From NCBI GenBank assembly GCA_015222755.1, contig JADFVX010000057.1:1-23971 (forward strand): a stretch of 23,971 nucleotides of DNA. The letters are read 5' to 3'. Both the position numbers and the translations under genes were made by a program. This document shows, piece by piece, positions 6,817 through 15,499 of the stretch. The notes under the pieces are model-generated. The model searched no databases, was not told where the DNA came from, and saw nothing but the letters and a program-made list of their open reading frames with translations. Within the stretch, counting starts at the first letter, position 1. Each line of letters starts with the position of its first letter. The stretch is from Pseudomonadota bacterium. GTDB taxonomy: Bacteria > Desulfobacterota > JADFVX01.

Positions 6817-7551
6817 ATGGAAAACTTAAAAGAATATAAGGTCTGGGACAGAACAACACGCTGGTTCCACTGGATAAACGCTGTGTCTGTGATTGCACTA
6901 CTCGTTGTAGGTACAATAATCCTCTACAACAAAAAGCTGGGTATCAGCACGGACGGTAAGATCCTTTTGAAGACCATCCATGTATATATAGGCTACATCT
7001 TCTGTATCAACCTCACATGGAGGCTCATATGGGGCTTTATTGGCAACCGTTATGCCAGGTTCAAGGCAATACTGCCGGGCGGCAAGGGTTATCTGACAGA
7101 TCTAGGGAACTATGCAAAGGGATTTGTGAGGGGCGATGCACCAGGCTGGCTGGGACACAATCCGCTTGGCAGGCTCATGGTGGCAGCTCTCCTGGTACTC
7201 CTGCTAGTCCAGGCGGGAACGGGGCTTATTATCGCAGGGACGGACATCTATTATCCGCCATTCGGCAACAAGATGAAGGTCTGGATAGCGGAGGACACAT
7301 CAAAACTTGATCTCATCAAGCCCTACTCCAGGGAAAATGTGAATGCAGAGAAGTACAAGGAGATGCGTGAGTTCAGGAAGCCCTTCATCACGCCCCATAA
7401 AAAGCTCTACTTCGTCTTCATCACGCTCATATTGCTGCATGTACTGGCGGCAGTGGTAACGGACATACGTGAAGGTAACGGCATAATATCGGCTATGTTC
7501 AGCGGACGTAAGTTCTTCAAGGAAAAGCCTGTCGATTCTGACGAAGAATAA
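6817..7551 (+). CDS. Cytochrome b561-family membrane protein
   Basis: The product has 244 residues and four membrane helices. The motif WDRTTRWFHWINA (from residue 9) with its HW is the prokaryotic b561/Ni-hydrogenase cytochrome b start, and KTIHVYIGYIF, an aromatic-rich WRLIWGFIG and a late LILLHVLAAV supply the other likely haem-ligand histidines. The ~50-residue insert before the last helix (SKLDLIKPYSRENVNAEKY region) and the stretch GYLTDLGNYAKGF are typical of the b561 proteins found beside multihaem cytochromes in metal-respiring bacteria. AGGGGG precedes the ATG. It ends the redox operon, which is closed by the terminator at 7581. It likely exchanges electrons between quinone and the upstream cytochrome c. 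Confidence 0.88.
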   Translation: MENLKEYKVWDRTTRWFHWINAVSVIALLVVGTIILYNKKLGISTDGKILLKTIHVYIGYIFCINLTWRLIWGFIGNRYARFKAILPGGKGYLTDLGNYAKGFVRGDAPGWLGHNPLGRLMVAALLVLLLVQAGTGLIIAGTDIYYPPFGNKMKVWIAEDTSKLDLIKPYSRENVNAEKYKEMREFRKPFITPHKKLYFVFITLILLHVLAAVVTDIREGNGIISAMFSGRKFFKEKPVDSDEE

Positions 7552-7580
7552 AGAGTAAGTATTTTACTTACACCACAAAG

Positions 7581-7604
7581 GCCCTGCTTCGGCGGGGCTT
7601 TTTT
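7581..7604 (+). terminator. Rho-independent terminator after the cytochrome operon
   Basis: GCCCTGC and GCGGGGC form a 7-bp stem (one G-T pair) capped by a stable TTCG tetraloop (7581-7598), followed by six T (7599-7604). The last T residues overlap the stop codon of the convergent thioesterase gene at 7603, so the same hairpin may also limit transcription from the minus strand, although the opposite flank is a poorer U tract. Confidence 0.9.
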
Positions 7605-7959
7605 ATACTTTTATCGGCATTTTCTCACCCCTGCCATCTACATTGACAAAAGTGATATTGGTCTCAAAAACAAGGTCTTCTTCACCCGTCTCTATGGAAT
7701 CACAGAGGACTTTTACGTTATAAGCAACGGATGTCTTGCCCTGACGTGTACGGTTTATATCAAAGGCAAGGACGGAGCCTGGGCCTATGCTCTTTTTGAA
7801 TACCACACTGTCCAGGCCGATGGTGACAAATCTATGCCCCGGCAGGTCGAGATTGGCGGCTATATAGCTGCACTCATCCACCCAGTGCAGCAGCCAGCCA
7901 CCGAATAGGTATCCGTAATGGTTAAGATGTTCCGGCAATACAAGTTTATGATTTTTCAT
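7603..7959 (-). CDS. Acyl-CoA thioesterase, YciA-like hotdog fold
   Basis: It is a predicted cytosolic acyl-CoA hydrolase of 118 residues with one hotdog domain. The family signature near the N-terminus is HLNHYGYLFGGWLLHWVDE (about residues 11-29), in which the conserved Asn, the LFGG turn and the Asp of the helix are in place. VTIGLDSVVFKKSI and GSVLAFDINRTRQGKTS follow as the central strands. AGGGG lies 5 bases before the ATG at 7959. The gene stands alone, convergent with cytochrome b561 and divergent from the response regulator. Chain-length preference cannot be told from the sequence. It is slightly shorter at the C-terminus than YciA. Confidence 0.85.
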   Translation of the reverse strand: MKNHKLVLPEHLNHYGYLFGGWLLHWVDECSYIAANLDLPGHRFVTIGLDSVVFKKSIGPGSVLAFDINRTRQGKTSVAYNVKVLCDSIETGEEDLVFETNITFVNVDGRGEKMPIKV

Positions 7960-7972
7960 GACAACCCCTACA

Positions 7973-8069
7973 TTGCTTATTAAACTTAAAGTGATACTAT
8001 AGCATATTGCACATTTGCCGATAATAAATGAATGAAATTGTTTCCAAAGGCCAACTTTTTGAATATACT
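7973..8069 (+). promoter_or_regulatory. Candidate promoters for the two-component operon
   Basis: Two candidates exist in the divergent intergenic region. TTGCTT (7973-7978), a 16-bp spacer and an extended -10 TGATACTAT (-10 at 7995-8000) would give a leader of about 70 bases. TTTCCA (8041-8046), a 17-bp spacer and TATACT (8064-8069) would start transcription at about the ATG at 8076. No Shine-Dalgarno sequence precedes that ATG, so the second would give a leaderless mRNA. The minus-strand complement of the first -10 also offers TATAGT for the thioesterase gene. Confidence 0.4.
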
Positions 8070-8075
8070 TGAAAT

Positions 8076-8747
8076 ATGCGTGTATTACTTGTAGAAGACG
8101 AAAAGGACCTTGCCGGGATCATAAAGCAGGGCCTTGAAGAACATGGCTACAGCGTCGATATGGCCCACGACGGTGAGGAAGGACTCTACATGGCGGAGAA
8201 CTACCCCGTCGATGTCATTGTCCTCGACATAATGCTGCCCATTATGAGCGGTCTCGATATCCTGAAGACCATACGTTCAAATGATATCAACACCCCCGTC
8301 ATCATGCTTACCGCGAAAGACACTGTTAGGGACAAGATAGGCGGCCTTGACATAGGTGCAGATGACTACCTCACTAAACCCTTCGACTTCGATGAACTGC
8401 TGGCACGCATCAGGGCGCTGCTGAGGAGAGGTGGCGATATAAAAGAATCTGTAATCCGCATCGCCGATATGGAGATAGATACGGCACGGCACGAGGTTCA
8501 CAGAGAGGGTAAACACCTTTCCCTTTCCGCAAAAGAGTACGCACTCCTGGAGTACCTGGCCTACAACAAGGGGCATGTGGTGAGCCGCTTCGACATCACT
8601 GAACACATCTATAATGAAGAGTTTGATCTCGATTCTAATGTAGTCGATGTCTACATCAATTTTCTAAGAAAAAAGGTGGACAAAGACTTCGAACAAAAAC
8701 TCATACATACCGTGCGGGGCGCCGGTTATATACTAAAGGGTGAATAA
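8076..8747 (+). CDS. OmpR/PhoB-family response regulator
   Basis: The product has 223 residues, the usual length. The receiver domain (1-~118) has acidic pocket residues Glu7/Asp8, phospho-acceptor Asp51 in VLDIMLP, Thr79 and Lys101 in TKPF. The C-terminal winged helix (about 125-221) ends in the typical VDVYINFLRKKVD and HTVRGAGYIL. It is the cytosolic DNA-binding half of a two-component pair; the kinase starts 3 bases after its stop. There is no ribosome-binding site before the ATG. The target genes are unknown. Proximity to the PepSY/cytochrome operon makes that operon a candidate, but no shared operator was identified. Confidence 0.95.
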   Translation: MRVLLVEDEKDLAGIIKQGLEEHGYSVDMAHDGEEGLYMAENYPVDVIVLDIMLPIMSGLDILKTIRSNDINTPVIMLTAKDTVRDKIGGLDIGADDYLTKPFDFDELLARIRALLRRGGDIKESVIRIADMEIDTARHEVHREGKHLSLSAKEYALLEYLAYNKGHVVSRFDITEHIYNEEFDLDSNVVDVYINFLRKKVDKDFEQKLIHTVRGAGYILKGE

Positions 8748-8750
8748 GCT

Positions 8751-10115
8751 ATGTTCTCCTCAATAAAAGGCAAACTCATCGCCTGGCTATTCCTCATATT
8801 CTCCCTTCTCTTTGCCGCCGTCGCTATCTACCTGCACCATGAGATCAAAGAGATCATCACCGGCGCAGTAGACGATCACCTTTACAAGGAAGTACAACTC
8901 CTGAAAGACCTCATAGATGAGGATGATGAGATTTCAGAAGCAGAGAGAGGAGAACACAGCCTGCCCCTTTCAGGACATTACTACCAGCTCAGCTCTCCCG
9001 ATGGAAAAATTATTGCACGGTCCCCTTCCCTTGCCATAGTCGATGCCACTTTGCCTCTGGGCAAAGTAGATGGAAGGCCCCACTTTACGGAGATCACCGG
9101 GCCGGGCAAAGACCGCCTGAGGGTCCTCTCCCAGCATTTCACTACAGATAAAGGGGCTGTGGTCATACAGGCGGCAGAAACCCTCGAAGAACCCTACGAA
9201 CTTATAGGCGAGTTCAGGGAGACCCTTTTTATCCTTTTCCCCATATCATTTATCATTTCAATTGCAGGGATAGTAATAATCACAGGTTCGGCCTTATCAA
9301 GACTGGATCGCTTTTCAGAAAATGTGGAACAGATCACGGAAAAACACCTCGACAGGCGCCTTGAAGAGGCTGGACTGGAACTGGAACTTCTGCCCCTCGC
9401 TACTGCCTTCAACGACATGATGAACAGGCTGGAACAATCATTTAAAAGGCAGGGCCAGTTCCTCTCCGATGCATCACACGACCTCAGGACTCCCACCTCT
9501 GTCATAAAGAGCCACTGCGATATCATTCTGAAAAAGAAAAGAGAGCCCGAGGCCTATATCGAGGCGCTTCAGAAGATAAGTATGTCTTCGGAACGCATGG
9601 CAAATATAATAAGCAGAATACTTGAAGTTGCACGACTGGACAACAAAGGCTTCTGCCTGGCAAGGAGCGATTTTGATGTCCTTGCCCTCCTTGGTGATGC
9701 AGTCAAGATGCTGGAACCAAAGGTAAAGAGTAAAGATATTACCATAACAGTCCATGGAGAAAGCATAAGCATTTCAGCAGACAGGGAAAAGGTATTTGAG
9801 GCAGTGACAGATCTCATCGAAAATGCCATAAAGTACAACAAAAGAGGCGGAGCTGTAAATGTAGCATTAAAGAGGAATGAAAAGGAACTTAATATAACAG
9901 TCAGTGATACGGGGATAGGCATTGCCGAAAACGAGCAGGAAAAGATCTTTGATCGCTTTTACCGCACTGACACAAGCCGGGGGATTACGGAAGGGACAGG
10001 CCTGGGCCTCTCCATAGTAAAGGCTATCATCGATGCCCACGGAGGCCGCATAGAACTTAAAAGTAGCCCCGGTGAGGGAAGCTCTTTTACGTTTACCCTC
10101 CCCTTATCTTCATAA
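8751..10115 (+). CDS. Sensor histidine kinase, HAMP type
   Basis: The product has 454 residues and partners the response regulator 3 bases upstream. Membrane helices lie near 7-29 and 157-182, enclosing a periplasmic sensor of about 125 residues without Cys or haem motifs. A HAMP linker follows (about 180-235). The H-box DASHDLRTPTSVIKSHCD has phospho-acceptor His243. The ATPase domain has N-box DLIENAIKYN, G1 DTGIGIAENEQEKIFDRFYR and G2 GTGLGLSIVKAI. All key residues are present, so it should be active. The stimulus is unknown; PepSY proteins and cytochromes nearby suggest an envelope or redox cue, but that is an inference. Confidence 0.95.
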   Translation: MFSSIKGKLIAWLFLIFSLLFAAVAIYLHHEIKEIITGAVDDHLYKEVQLLKDLIDEDDEISEAERGEHSLPLSGHYYQLSSPDGKIIARSPSLAIVDATLPLGKVDGRPHFTEITGPGKDRLRVLSQHFTTDKGAVVIQAAETLEEPYELIGEFRETLFILFPISFIISIAGIVIITGSALSRLDRFSENVEQITEKHLDRRLEEAGLELELLPLATAFNDMMNRLEQSFKRQGQFLSDASHDLRTPTSVIKSHCDIILKKKREPEAYIEALQKISMSSERMANIISRILEVARLDNKGFCLARSDFDVLALLGDAVKMLEPKVKSKDITITVHGESISISADREKVFEAVTDLIENAIKYNKRGGAVNVALKRNEKELNITVSDTGIGIAENEQEKIFDRFYRTDTSRGITEGTGLGLSIVKAIIDAHGGRIELKSSPGEGSSFTFTLPLSS

Positions 10116-10116
10116 T

Positions 10117-10144
10117 TTGACAATCTGTTTCAAGCTGATAAACT
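10117..10144 (+). promoter_or_regulatory. Candidate sigma-70 promoter for the ferredoxin gene
   Basis: A perfect -35 TTGACA (10117-10122), a 16-bp spacer and TAAACT (10139-10144) lie just after the kinase stop, giving a predicted leader of about 20 bases to the ATG at 10173. It would let the ferredoxin be transcribed apart from the two-component genes. Confidence 0.5.
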
Positions 10145-10172
10145 CTTTCCATCTACAAAAAAGGGTGCCGCC

Positions 10173-10478
10173 ATGAAAAAAGTCCAATCACCATATGCCT
10201 GTCATATCTTTGTCTGTACAAACTGCCACGACGATGGGGAAAAATCATGTTCTCATGGTAACAGCAAAAAGATCAGGGAAATATTGAAAGAGGAAGTAAG
10301 GTTAAGGGGCTGGAAAGGAAGAGTCAGGGTTTCTGAAACCGGCTGTATGGGACTATGCACGGCAGGCCCAAACGTGCTTATACACCCGCAGAACATCTGG
10401 TTCAGCAACGTGGGGGAATATGATATCGAGGACATTCTCAATCATGCAAAAACTATTATTGGCCTGAGTGCCCGTTAG
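10173..10478 (+). CDS. Thioredoxin-fold 2Fe-2S ferredoxin
   Basis: This small cytosolic electron carrier has 101 residues. The order of cysteines (Cys15, Cys26, Cys58, Cys62, with extra Cys10 and Cys18) and the motif ETGCMGLCTAGPNVLIHP match the thioredoxin-like 2Fe-2S family (Clostridium/Aquifex and Shethna type, as in the NuoE fold). The first cluster ligands should be Cys15 and Cys26 and the second pair Cys58 and Cys62. AAGGGTG precedes the ATG. Its TAG overlaps the stop of the convergent permease gene by a few bases, leaving no intergenic space. Its redox partner cannot be read from the context. Confidence 0.87.
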   Translation: MKKVQSPYACHIFVCTNCHDDGEKSCSHGNSKKIREILKEEVRLRGWKGRVRVSETGCMGLCTAGPNVLIHPQNIWFSNVGEYDIEDILNHAKTIIGLSAR

Positions 10479-12022
10479 GTGAGGCGGGCCTTAGCTCTTG
10501 TCTTTCCCAGTACGAAAAAGACCAGCGCCATACCTGTATAACCTGCTATAAAAGGCCAGGTTCCACTTGGCCCGTAGGCGTTCACAACTACCCCGCCTTC
10601 TACACTGTAGCCATGTATCAGCCCTGTAGCGCTGATGGTTGCAGCTACAAGTGCCCACACAGCGGCCTTAGAATACTCCCTGTCTATGAGGGAAACCGTC
10701 ATTGCAGCAAGTATCATCGATGTGAAGATAAAGCCCCGCTCCAGCGAGATCATGCCGGCTATAGGAAGCTGTGCCTCCAGCGACACAATTCCTACCGTAG
10801 CTATATCTGTCCCCGCTGCACGGAGGCCACCCTCAAGCATGAGTAGACCCCAGGCGGCAAGAGATGGAAAGAAGCCTATAACTACCGCCGGTGCATGTTC
10901 TCTGGGTGTGGCCTGGAAGGCCTGCGCCGCTATGGTCACTCCTATCCAGAGCAGAATGGCCGCACCGGCCTCAACAGGCACCAGAGCAGAGACAAAGCCC
11001 ACAAGGCCAAGTACACAGAGGAGGGTGATCACTGCCCCGTTTACAACGGAGTATCCTGCCCCGGCCCCCATACGCTTCCAGCCGGGGTGCCCTATGTAGA
11101 TGGTCGTTGGAAAGGTACTGCCAAAACATGCAGCGGCAATCGTCCCGAGCCCATTGGCGGCGAGCGAACTTTTCACCTCATAACAGTCCCCTGCCGCTTC
11201 AGCGCTCTCAAGGTTCTGTAGTGAGCCTATAAGATTAAAGAGCCCCATTGGTATGATAACGGGAAGGAACTCTATTACATACCTGGAAGTGAGAGAGTCA
11301 AAAAGAGCAGCAATATAAGGTACTGGAAGCTGAAGAGAAATATGTGAGGCCGAAACCAGCTGCGCACCGTCCATACGGCCCAGACCCCAGGCAAGGGCCG
11401 TTCCTGTGACAACTGCCACCAGACCTGCAGGGATGTTTGCCGGAAGATAGATACGCCCGATGTACTGGATGAATATGAAGGCGAGAGGAATAAGGCCAAC
11501 AAGTGGATCGGCAAAGATACGGAAGCAGAAATCCATGGCTATAAAGGTAACTGCAATACCGGCAAGCGTGGTAAGCAGAGCCGCACGCGGCGTTACCCGC
11601 TTGACCCAGCCTGCCACCCAGGAACCGCCCAGTTCAATAAGGCCTGAACCGAAACAGGCCGCCAGCCCCACCTTCCATGTTAGTTCCGCATCACCCGTCT
11701 GCTGCATCACCGGCTTCATCACAAATAAGATAAAGGCAAAAAGTGAAACCGTATTCACGCCGTAGGGCAGTGCAGTCACATCGGGATTACCCGTCTTAAG
11801 GGCAAGTGCCCTCGCCTGCCATGCGTAAAAAAGATTGCCTATAAGAAGGCTGACTGCCACACCGGGAAGGATACGTCCAAGCACCATATCATCGGGCAGT
11901 CCGACAACATAACGGCAGAGGATGACGATGAGTATCAGTTGGATAAGGTTATCTACAAAGAGACCGAAAAAACCGTCCAGATCACCGCTTTTCCACCAAG
12001 TGAATTGTGCCTGAGTGCTCAA
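10475..12022 (-). CDS. NCS2/AzgA-like permease (xanthine/uracil type)
   Basis: The product is an inner-membrane transporter of 515 residues with about 12-14 hydrophobic segments. Conserved stretches such as NPDVTALPYGVNTVSLFAF (about 79-97), TPRAALLTTLAGIAV and IIPMGLFNLIGSLQNLESAEAAGD are those of nucleobase/ascorbate (NCS2, AGZA-like) permeases, and the Gln-Asn-x-Glu region corresponds to the substrate-binding helix. The start is taken as TTG at 12022, with AAAGGCGG about 10 bases upstream; no earlier ATG is in frame. It is last in a minus-strand series after the K+ channel (67-base gap). The actual substrate is uncertain, since AGZA relatives also include sulfate-like and orphan carriers. 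Confidence 0.75.
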   Translation of the reverse strand: MSTQAQFTWWKSGDLDGFFGLFVDNLIQLILIVILCRYVVGLPDDMVLGRILPGVAVSLLIGNLFYAWQARALALKTGNPDVTALPYGVNTVSLFAFILFVMKPVMQQTGDAELTWKVGLAACFGSGLIELGGSWVAGWVKRVTPRAALLTTLAGIAVTFIAMDFCFRIFADPLVGLIPLAFIFIQYIGRIYLPANIPAGLVAVVTGTALAWGLGRMDGAQLVSASHISLQLPVPYIAALFDSLTSRYVIEFLPVIIPMGLFNLIGSLQNLESAEAAGDCYEVKSSLAANGLGTIAAACFGSTFPTTIYIGHPGWKRMGAGAGYSVVNGAVITLLCVLGLVGFVSALVPVEAGAAILLWIGVTIAAQAFQATPREHAPAVVIGFFPSLAAWGLLMLEGGLRAAGTDIATVGIVSLEAQLPIAGMISLERGFIFTSMILAAMTVSLIDREYSKAAVWALVAATISATGLIHGYSVEGGVVVNAYGPSGTWPFIAGYTGMALVFFVLGKTRAKARLT

Positions 12023-12089
12023 AGCTTTATCTACCGCCTTTATCCTTCAGAAAAATTTATAAAAATCAAGAAATAGAGTTAAGTTCACC

Positions 12090-12938
12090 TTACATCGGCG
12101 ATCCGCAGAACTTACAGAACTTTGCGTTACTATCGTGCCCTTCCCCGCTGCACACGGGACAGGCCTGCGTAGAGACAGGCTGCACATTCCTGGATGCCCG
12201 AGTCAGGCCAACTGTAACAATACCTGTAGGAACGGCAATAATCCCGTAGCCCATAACCATTATCAGAGAAGCAAGGGTCTGACCGATATTGGTCTGCGGG
12301 GAGATATCACCATAGCCTACGGTAGTAAGTGTAACAACAGCCCAGTAGATACTTCTGGGTATGCTGGTAAAACCGTTCTCCTCACCTTCTATCACGTACA
12401 TAAGAGAGCCGCAGATAACTACAAGGGTAAAAACTGCAAAGAGAAATACCGTTATCTTGCTGCGGCTTTCACGTAACCCCTCCATCAGGACACTTGCCTC
12501 TTTCAGGTGGTGGGCCAGCTTTAATATACGGAAGATACGCAGCACCCTCAAGATACGGATAACTACAAGGTAATGAGTTGCCGGGAAGAGAAGGGCAAGA
12601 TATGTAGGCAGTATGGCCAGTAGATCGACGACTCCAAAAAAACTTGTGGCGTAGCGCATGGGCCGGGCGACAGATATGAGCCTGAGTACATACTCAATGG
12701 TAAATAGTACTGTGAAGAACCACTCCAGCACATGAAGTTGGTCGATATAATCCACCCGTATACTGCGGACACTATCGAGCATTACAACTGCCACACTGAG
12801 CAGGATACTCACGATCAGAAGGATATCGAAGGCATTCCCTGCGGGCGTGTCGGCCTCAAAGATGATCTCGTGCAGCTTTAAGCGCCAGCCGTTTAAGGGG
12901 TGAGATTCTCTCTCCCTGTATGAACCTATCTTTGCCAT
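12090..12938 (-). CDS. Voltage-gated K+ channel with C-terminal zinc ribbon
   Basis: The product has 282 residues and six membrane helices. The voltage sensor S4 has regularly spaced Arg in RILRVLRIFRILKLAHHL (about 127-144). The pore carries the K+ filter TVGYGD at 206-211, followed by S6. This is the KvAP/KvLm architecture. The unusual part is a cytoplasmic tail with CPVC and CKFC (last ~25 residues), a rubredoxin-like zinc ribbon in place of the RCK domain common in bacterial K+ channels. GAGG lies 9 bases before the ATG. It is in line with the DMT transporter gene (52-base gap) and the permease gene. It should conduct K+ on depolarisation; gating by metal or redox through the ribbon is speculation. 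Confidence 0.9.
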   Translation of the reverse strand: MAKIGSYRERESHPLNGWRLKLHEIIFEADTPAGNAFDILLIVSILLSVAVVMLDSVRSIRVDYIDQLHVLEWFFTVLFTIEYVLRLISVARPMRYATSFFGVVDLLAILPTYLALLFPATHYLVVIRILRVLRIFRILKLAHHLKEASVLMEGLRESRSKITVFLFAVFTLVVICGSLMYVIEGEENGFTSIPRSIYWAVVTLTTVGYGDISPQTNIGQTLASLIMVMGYGIIAVPTGIVTVGLTRASRNVQPVSTQACPVCSGEGHDSNAKFCKFCGSPM

Positions 12939-12990
12939 TCCTTAAAACCTCTTTTTACTGTCTGGACTACGGCTCTCACAGACCAGCTGT

Positions 12991-13896
12991 TTATGGAGTT
13001 GAAGGTTTATCCAATATAAAGTAGTTGGAAAAAAGTATCAAGAGGCCTCCCACAACCATATAAGCTGTCACCGCCTCACCGAAGATCAAAGTGGCAAGCA
13101 GTGCCGCACTTACGGGCTCCATGAGCAGCAGCATGCCTGCTGTGACAGCCTTGACCTTTTGTATGCCAGTATAAAAAAGCAGGTGAGGAAGCAGATTGGT
13201 TATAAGCACATAGATAATAAGTAATATCCAGATATTGCCTGGAAGGCTGAGCGAAATACGGACAAGCCGGTCATCCTCTGTAAACAACAAGAGAAAAGGA
13301 TAAATGAGCAAAAGAGAAAGACCTGTAAACAAAAGATATCCAAGGGTGATTGTAACAGCATGCTGGTCATTCATCCCTCCCCTGCGCCCCCATATGACCC
13401 ATAGGGAAAGAGAAAGACCCCCTCCAAGACCAAACAGGATTCCTGTCACCTGCCCAAAATGCTCGGCATGCCAGGGTTCAAGGAGGATGAAAAGCCCCAC
13501 AAGGGCAATGCCCACTGCAGTCAGTTGCCGCCTTCCTGCCCGTTCTTTAAGCCAGAAATGGCCTATTATTGTCGTCCATACGGGTTGGGTATTAAGCAGC
13601 ATGGCAGCGATAGCCACAGGTACACCAAGAAAGAGCGCCGAAAACAAAGTCAATTGAAGCGCGGCCCCTATCAGGCCGTAGATAATATAAAACCTGAAAA
13701 GTGCCCGCCTTACAAGAAGTTCCCTGTGCAGGACAAGGTAGGGAGTTAGAACTACAAGAGATATAAAGATGGTATACAGGGATATCTCGTAGACGGAAAC
13801 CCCTTTGTCTATAAGAAAATCCCCTCCCGCTGCTATCCCGCCGTAGAGAATGGCAGATACAGCCACCATTAGGATGTGCCTGTTGGCCCTCATCAT
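12991..13896 (-). CDS. DMT-superfamily transporter with two EamA domains
   Basis: The product has 301 residues and ten predicted membrane helices in two EamA repeats (about 8-140 and 152-295). The ends of the repeats show the family features: FLWLKERAGRRQLTAVGIALVG in the first half and LLMEPVSAALLATLIFGEAVT in the second. The ATG at 13896 overlaps the lnt stop (ATGA), so the two are translationally coupled. A second ATG at 13893 is equally possible. DMT carriers export metabolites such as amino acids or take up varied solutes; the substrate cannot be told. It is not damaged. Confidence 0.88.
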   Translation of the reverse strand: MMRANRHILMVAVSAILYGGIAAGGDFLIDKGVSVYEISLYTIFISLVVLTPYLVLHRELLVRRALFRFYIIYGLIGAALQLTLFSALFLGVPVAIAAMLLNTQPVWTTIIGHFWLKERAGRRQLTAVGIALVGLFILLEPWHAEHFGQVTGILFGLGGGLSLSLWVIWGRRGGMNDQHAVTITLGYLLFTGLSLLLIYPFLLLFTEDDRLVRISLSLPGNIWILLIIYVLITNLLPHLLFYTGIQKVKAVTAGMLLLMEPVSAALLATLIFGEAVTAYMVVGGLLILFSNYFILDKPSTP

Positions 13897-15461
13897 TTGG
13901 AAACGCCTTTAGCTTTACCTCCAATCTTACTGTAAAAACAGGATATAATTGCAAGCAGGGAAATCACAAATGCAGTAATGGCAAAGATATCACCAAAACC
14001 GGTGTATACCGTCTTTTTACCGGAGATATAGACCTCTCCATTCAGCTGAGCTTCCACAAAAAGATCGCTGGCCTTCACAACGCGTCCCAGCGGATCTACG
14101 ATGGCTGTTATGCCCGTATTTGCAGCCCTGAGGAGATAAACACCGTTCTCCACGGCCCTGAAGATAACGGCAGAAAGATGCTGGTATGGAGCGGAAGTAC
14201 GTCCATACCACCCATCGTTGGTGATGTTAACAAGGACATCCGCCCCGCCCTTTACAAACTGCCTGACAAGACCTGGGAATATCCCCTCATAGCATATCAA
14301 TGGCCCCAGGGCCACATCACCGGATGGGGTCTTGACTACAAGTGATTTAACACCCTCCCCTGCGGAGAAATCACCTACTCCCTCGGTCAACTTACTGACA
14401 AAGAAAAGGACGCTCTTTAAGGGAACGTATTCCCCAAAAGGAACAAGGTGAAGCTTGTCATAGCGGCCAAGTGTTTTAACTGCACCACTCCCGGAAGGTG
14501 CAATCAGGTAGGCGCTGTTAAGGTAGGTAAAGCCTCTGCCCCTCATCCTGTATGCAGGACTGCCGAAAAGAAGCGGAGAATCAAGAGCTGCTGTCAAATC
14601 AAGGAGCTTAGTCGTCAAGGCCCCAGGCTCCTGGAAATAAAATGGCGCCGCAGTCTCAGGCCACACTATCAGGTCGAGCCGCCCCGCCTCCCTAAGTGCC
14701 TCTTCAGAAAGCCTATGGTAGATATCAAGGGTCTCTGACTGAAAACCTTCCTGCCACTTCTGGCCCTGAGAAATATTTCCCTGCACAAGGGCAACTTTAA
14801 GGGGCCTTCCCTTAGGTTCAAAACTACCTACCTTAAAGAAGCCGTAGCCGACATCAGCCGTCACTAGCAAAAGAATTATAACCATCTCTTTTAAAGGGAA
14901 TCGGCCTGAAGACCTGAAGCCCAGCCACATCCTATAGACAAGGACAGACACAAGAACCAGTAGTGCCGATACGCCATAAACGCCTACGAACTCAGCAAGC
15001 TGTATGACATAAGGGCTGCCATGCTGTGTATAGCCGAGAAGTGCCCAGGGAAAACCTGTAAACAGCCAGCCGCGAAGGTATTCCATTGCCACCCAGAGAA
15101 GAGGCAGCAGAAGACTAAGCCAATAGCCCTTTTTATAAAAGAGGTGCGCGAAACAGGCAAAAAAGGCCCAGTAGAGCGCCAGGAATGCGGCAAGAAGTAG
15201 AAAAAGCAGAAAGCTAAGAGGGTAGGCAAGCCCCCCGAAGGTATGCATCGTAAAGACAAGCCAGTAATAAAGACCCAGTGATGCGGCAAGTCCTGCAATA
15301 AAGCCGTACTTAAATGCAAGCCTTGAAGTTCCCGCCTCTACTGCCGCAGCAATAAGCGGCGCAAGACAGACCCAGCCCAGCAGCGACAGGGCAACTGGCG
15401 GCGTGGCAAGAACATAAAGTAGAGCCGATAAAAGGGAAAGAAGGAGGTGTTTTTTGGTCAT
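13893..15461 (-). CDS. lnt: Apolipoprotein N-acyltransferase
   Basis: It transfers an acyl chain from phospholipid to the N-terminal Cys of lipoproteins, the last step of lipoprotein maturation, in the inner membrane. The product has 522 residues, close to the family norm. An N-terminal membrane half (about 1-200) is followed by a periplasmic nitrilase domain. The catalytic triad is visible: Glu269 in WPETAAPF, Lys336 in YDKLHLVPFGEY and Cys390 in LICYEG, matching Glu267/Lys335/Cys387 of E. coli. NDGWYG and RAVENGVYLLRAANTG are also present. GGAA precedes the ATG. It overlaps the DMT gene by 4 bases. Its presence shows a Gram-negative envelope with triacylated lipoproteins. Confidence 0.96.
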   Translation of the reverse strand: MTKKHLLLSLLSALLYVLATPPVALSLLGWVCLAPLIAAAVEAGTSRLAFKYGFIAGLAASLGLYYWLVFTMHTFGGLAYPLSFLLFLLLAAFLALYWAFFACFAHLFYKKGYWLSLLLPLLWVAMEYLRGWLFTGFPWALLGYTQHGSPYVIQLAEFVGVYGVSALLVLVSVLVYRMWLGFRSSGRFPLKEMVIILLLVTADVGYGFFKVGSFEPKGRPLKVALVQGNISQGQKWQEGFQSETLDIYHRLSEEALREAGRLDLIVWPETAAPFYFQEPGALTTKLLDLTAALDSPLLFGSPAYRMRGRGFTYLNSAYLIAPSGSGAVKTLGRYDKLHLVPFGEYVPLKSVLFFVSKLTEGVGDFSAGEGVKSLVVKTPSGDVALGPLICYEGIFPGLVRQFVKGGADVLVNITNDGWYGRTSAPYQHLSAVIFRAVENGVYLLRAANTGITAIVDPLGRVVKASDLFVEAQLNGEVYISGKKTVYTGFGDIFAITAFVISLLAIISCFYSKIGGKAKGVSK

Positions 15462-15499
15462 TTTTATTCCGGAAGAGTTTAATGGTCAAAAAGAGTGCA

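Noticed and set aside
10635..11099. 154-codon plus-strand frame
   Set aside because: Antisense to the permease gene, with no ribosome-binding site and a composition typical of shadow frames.
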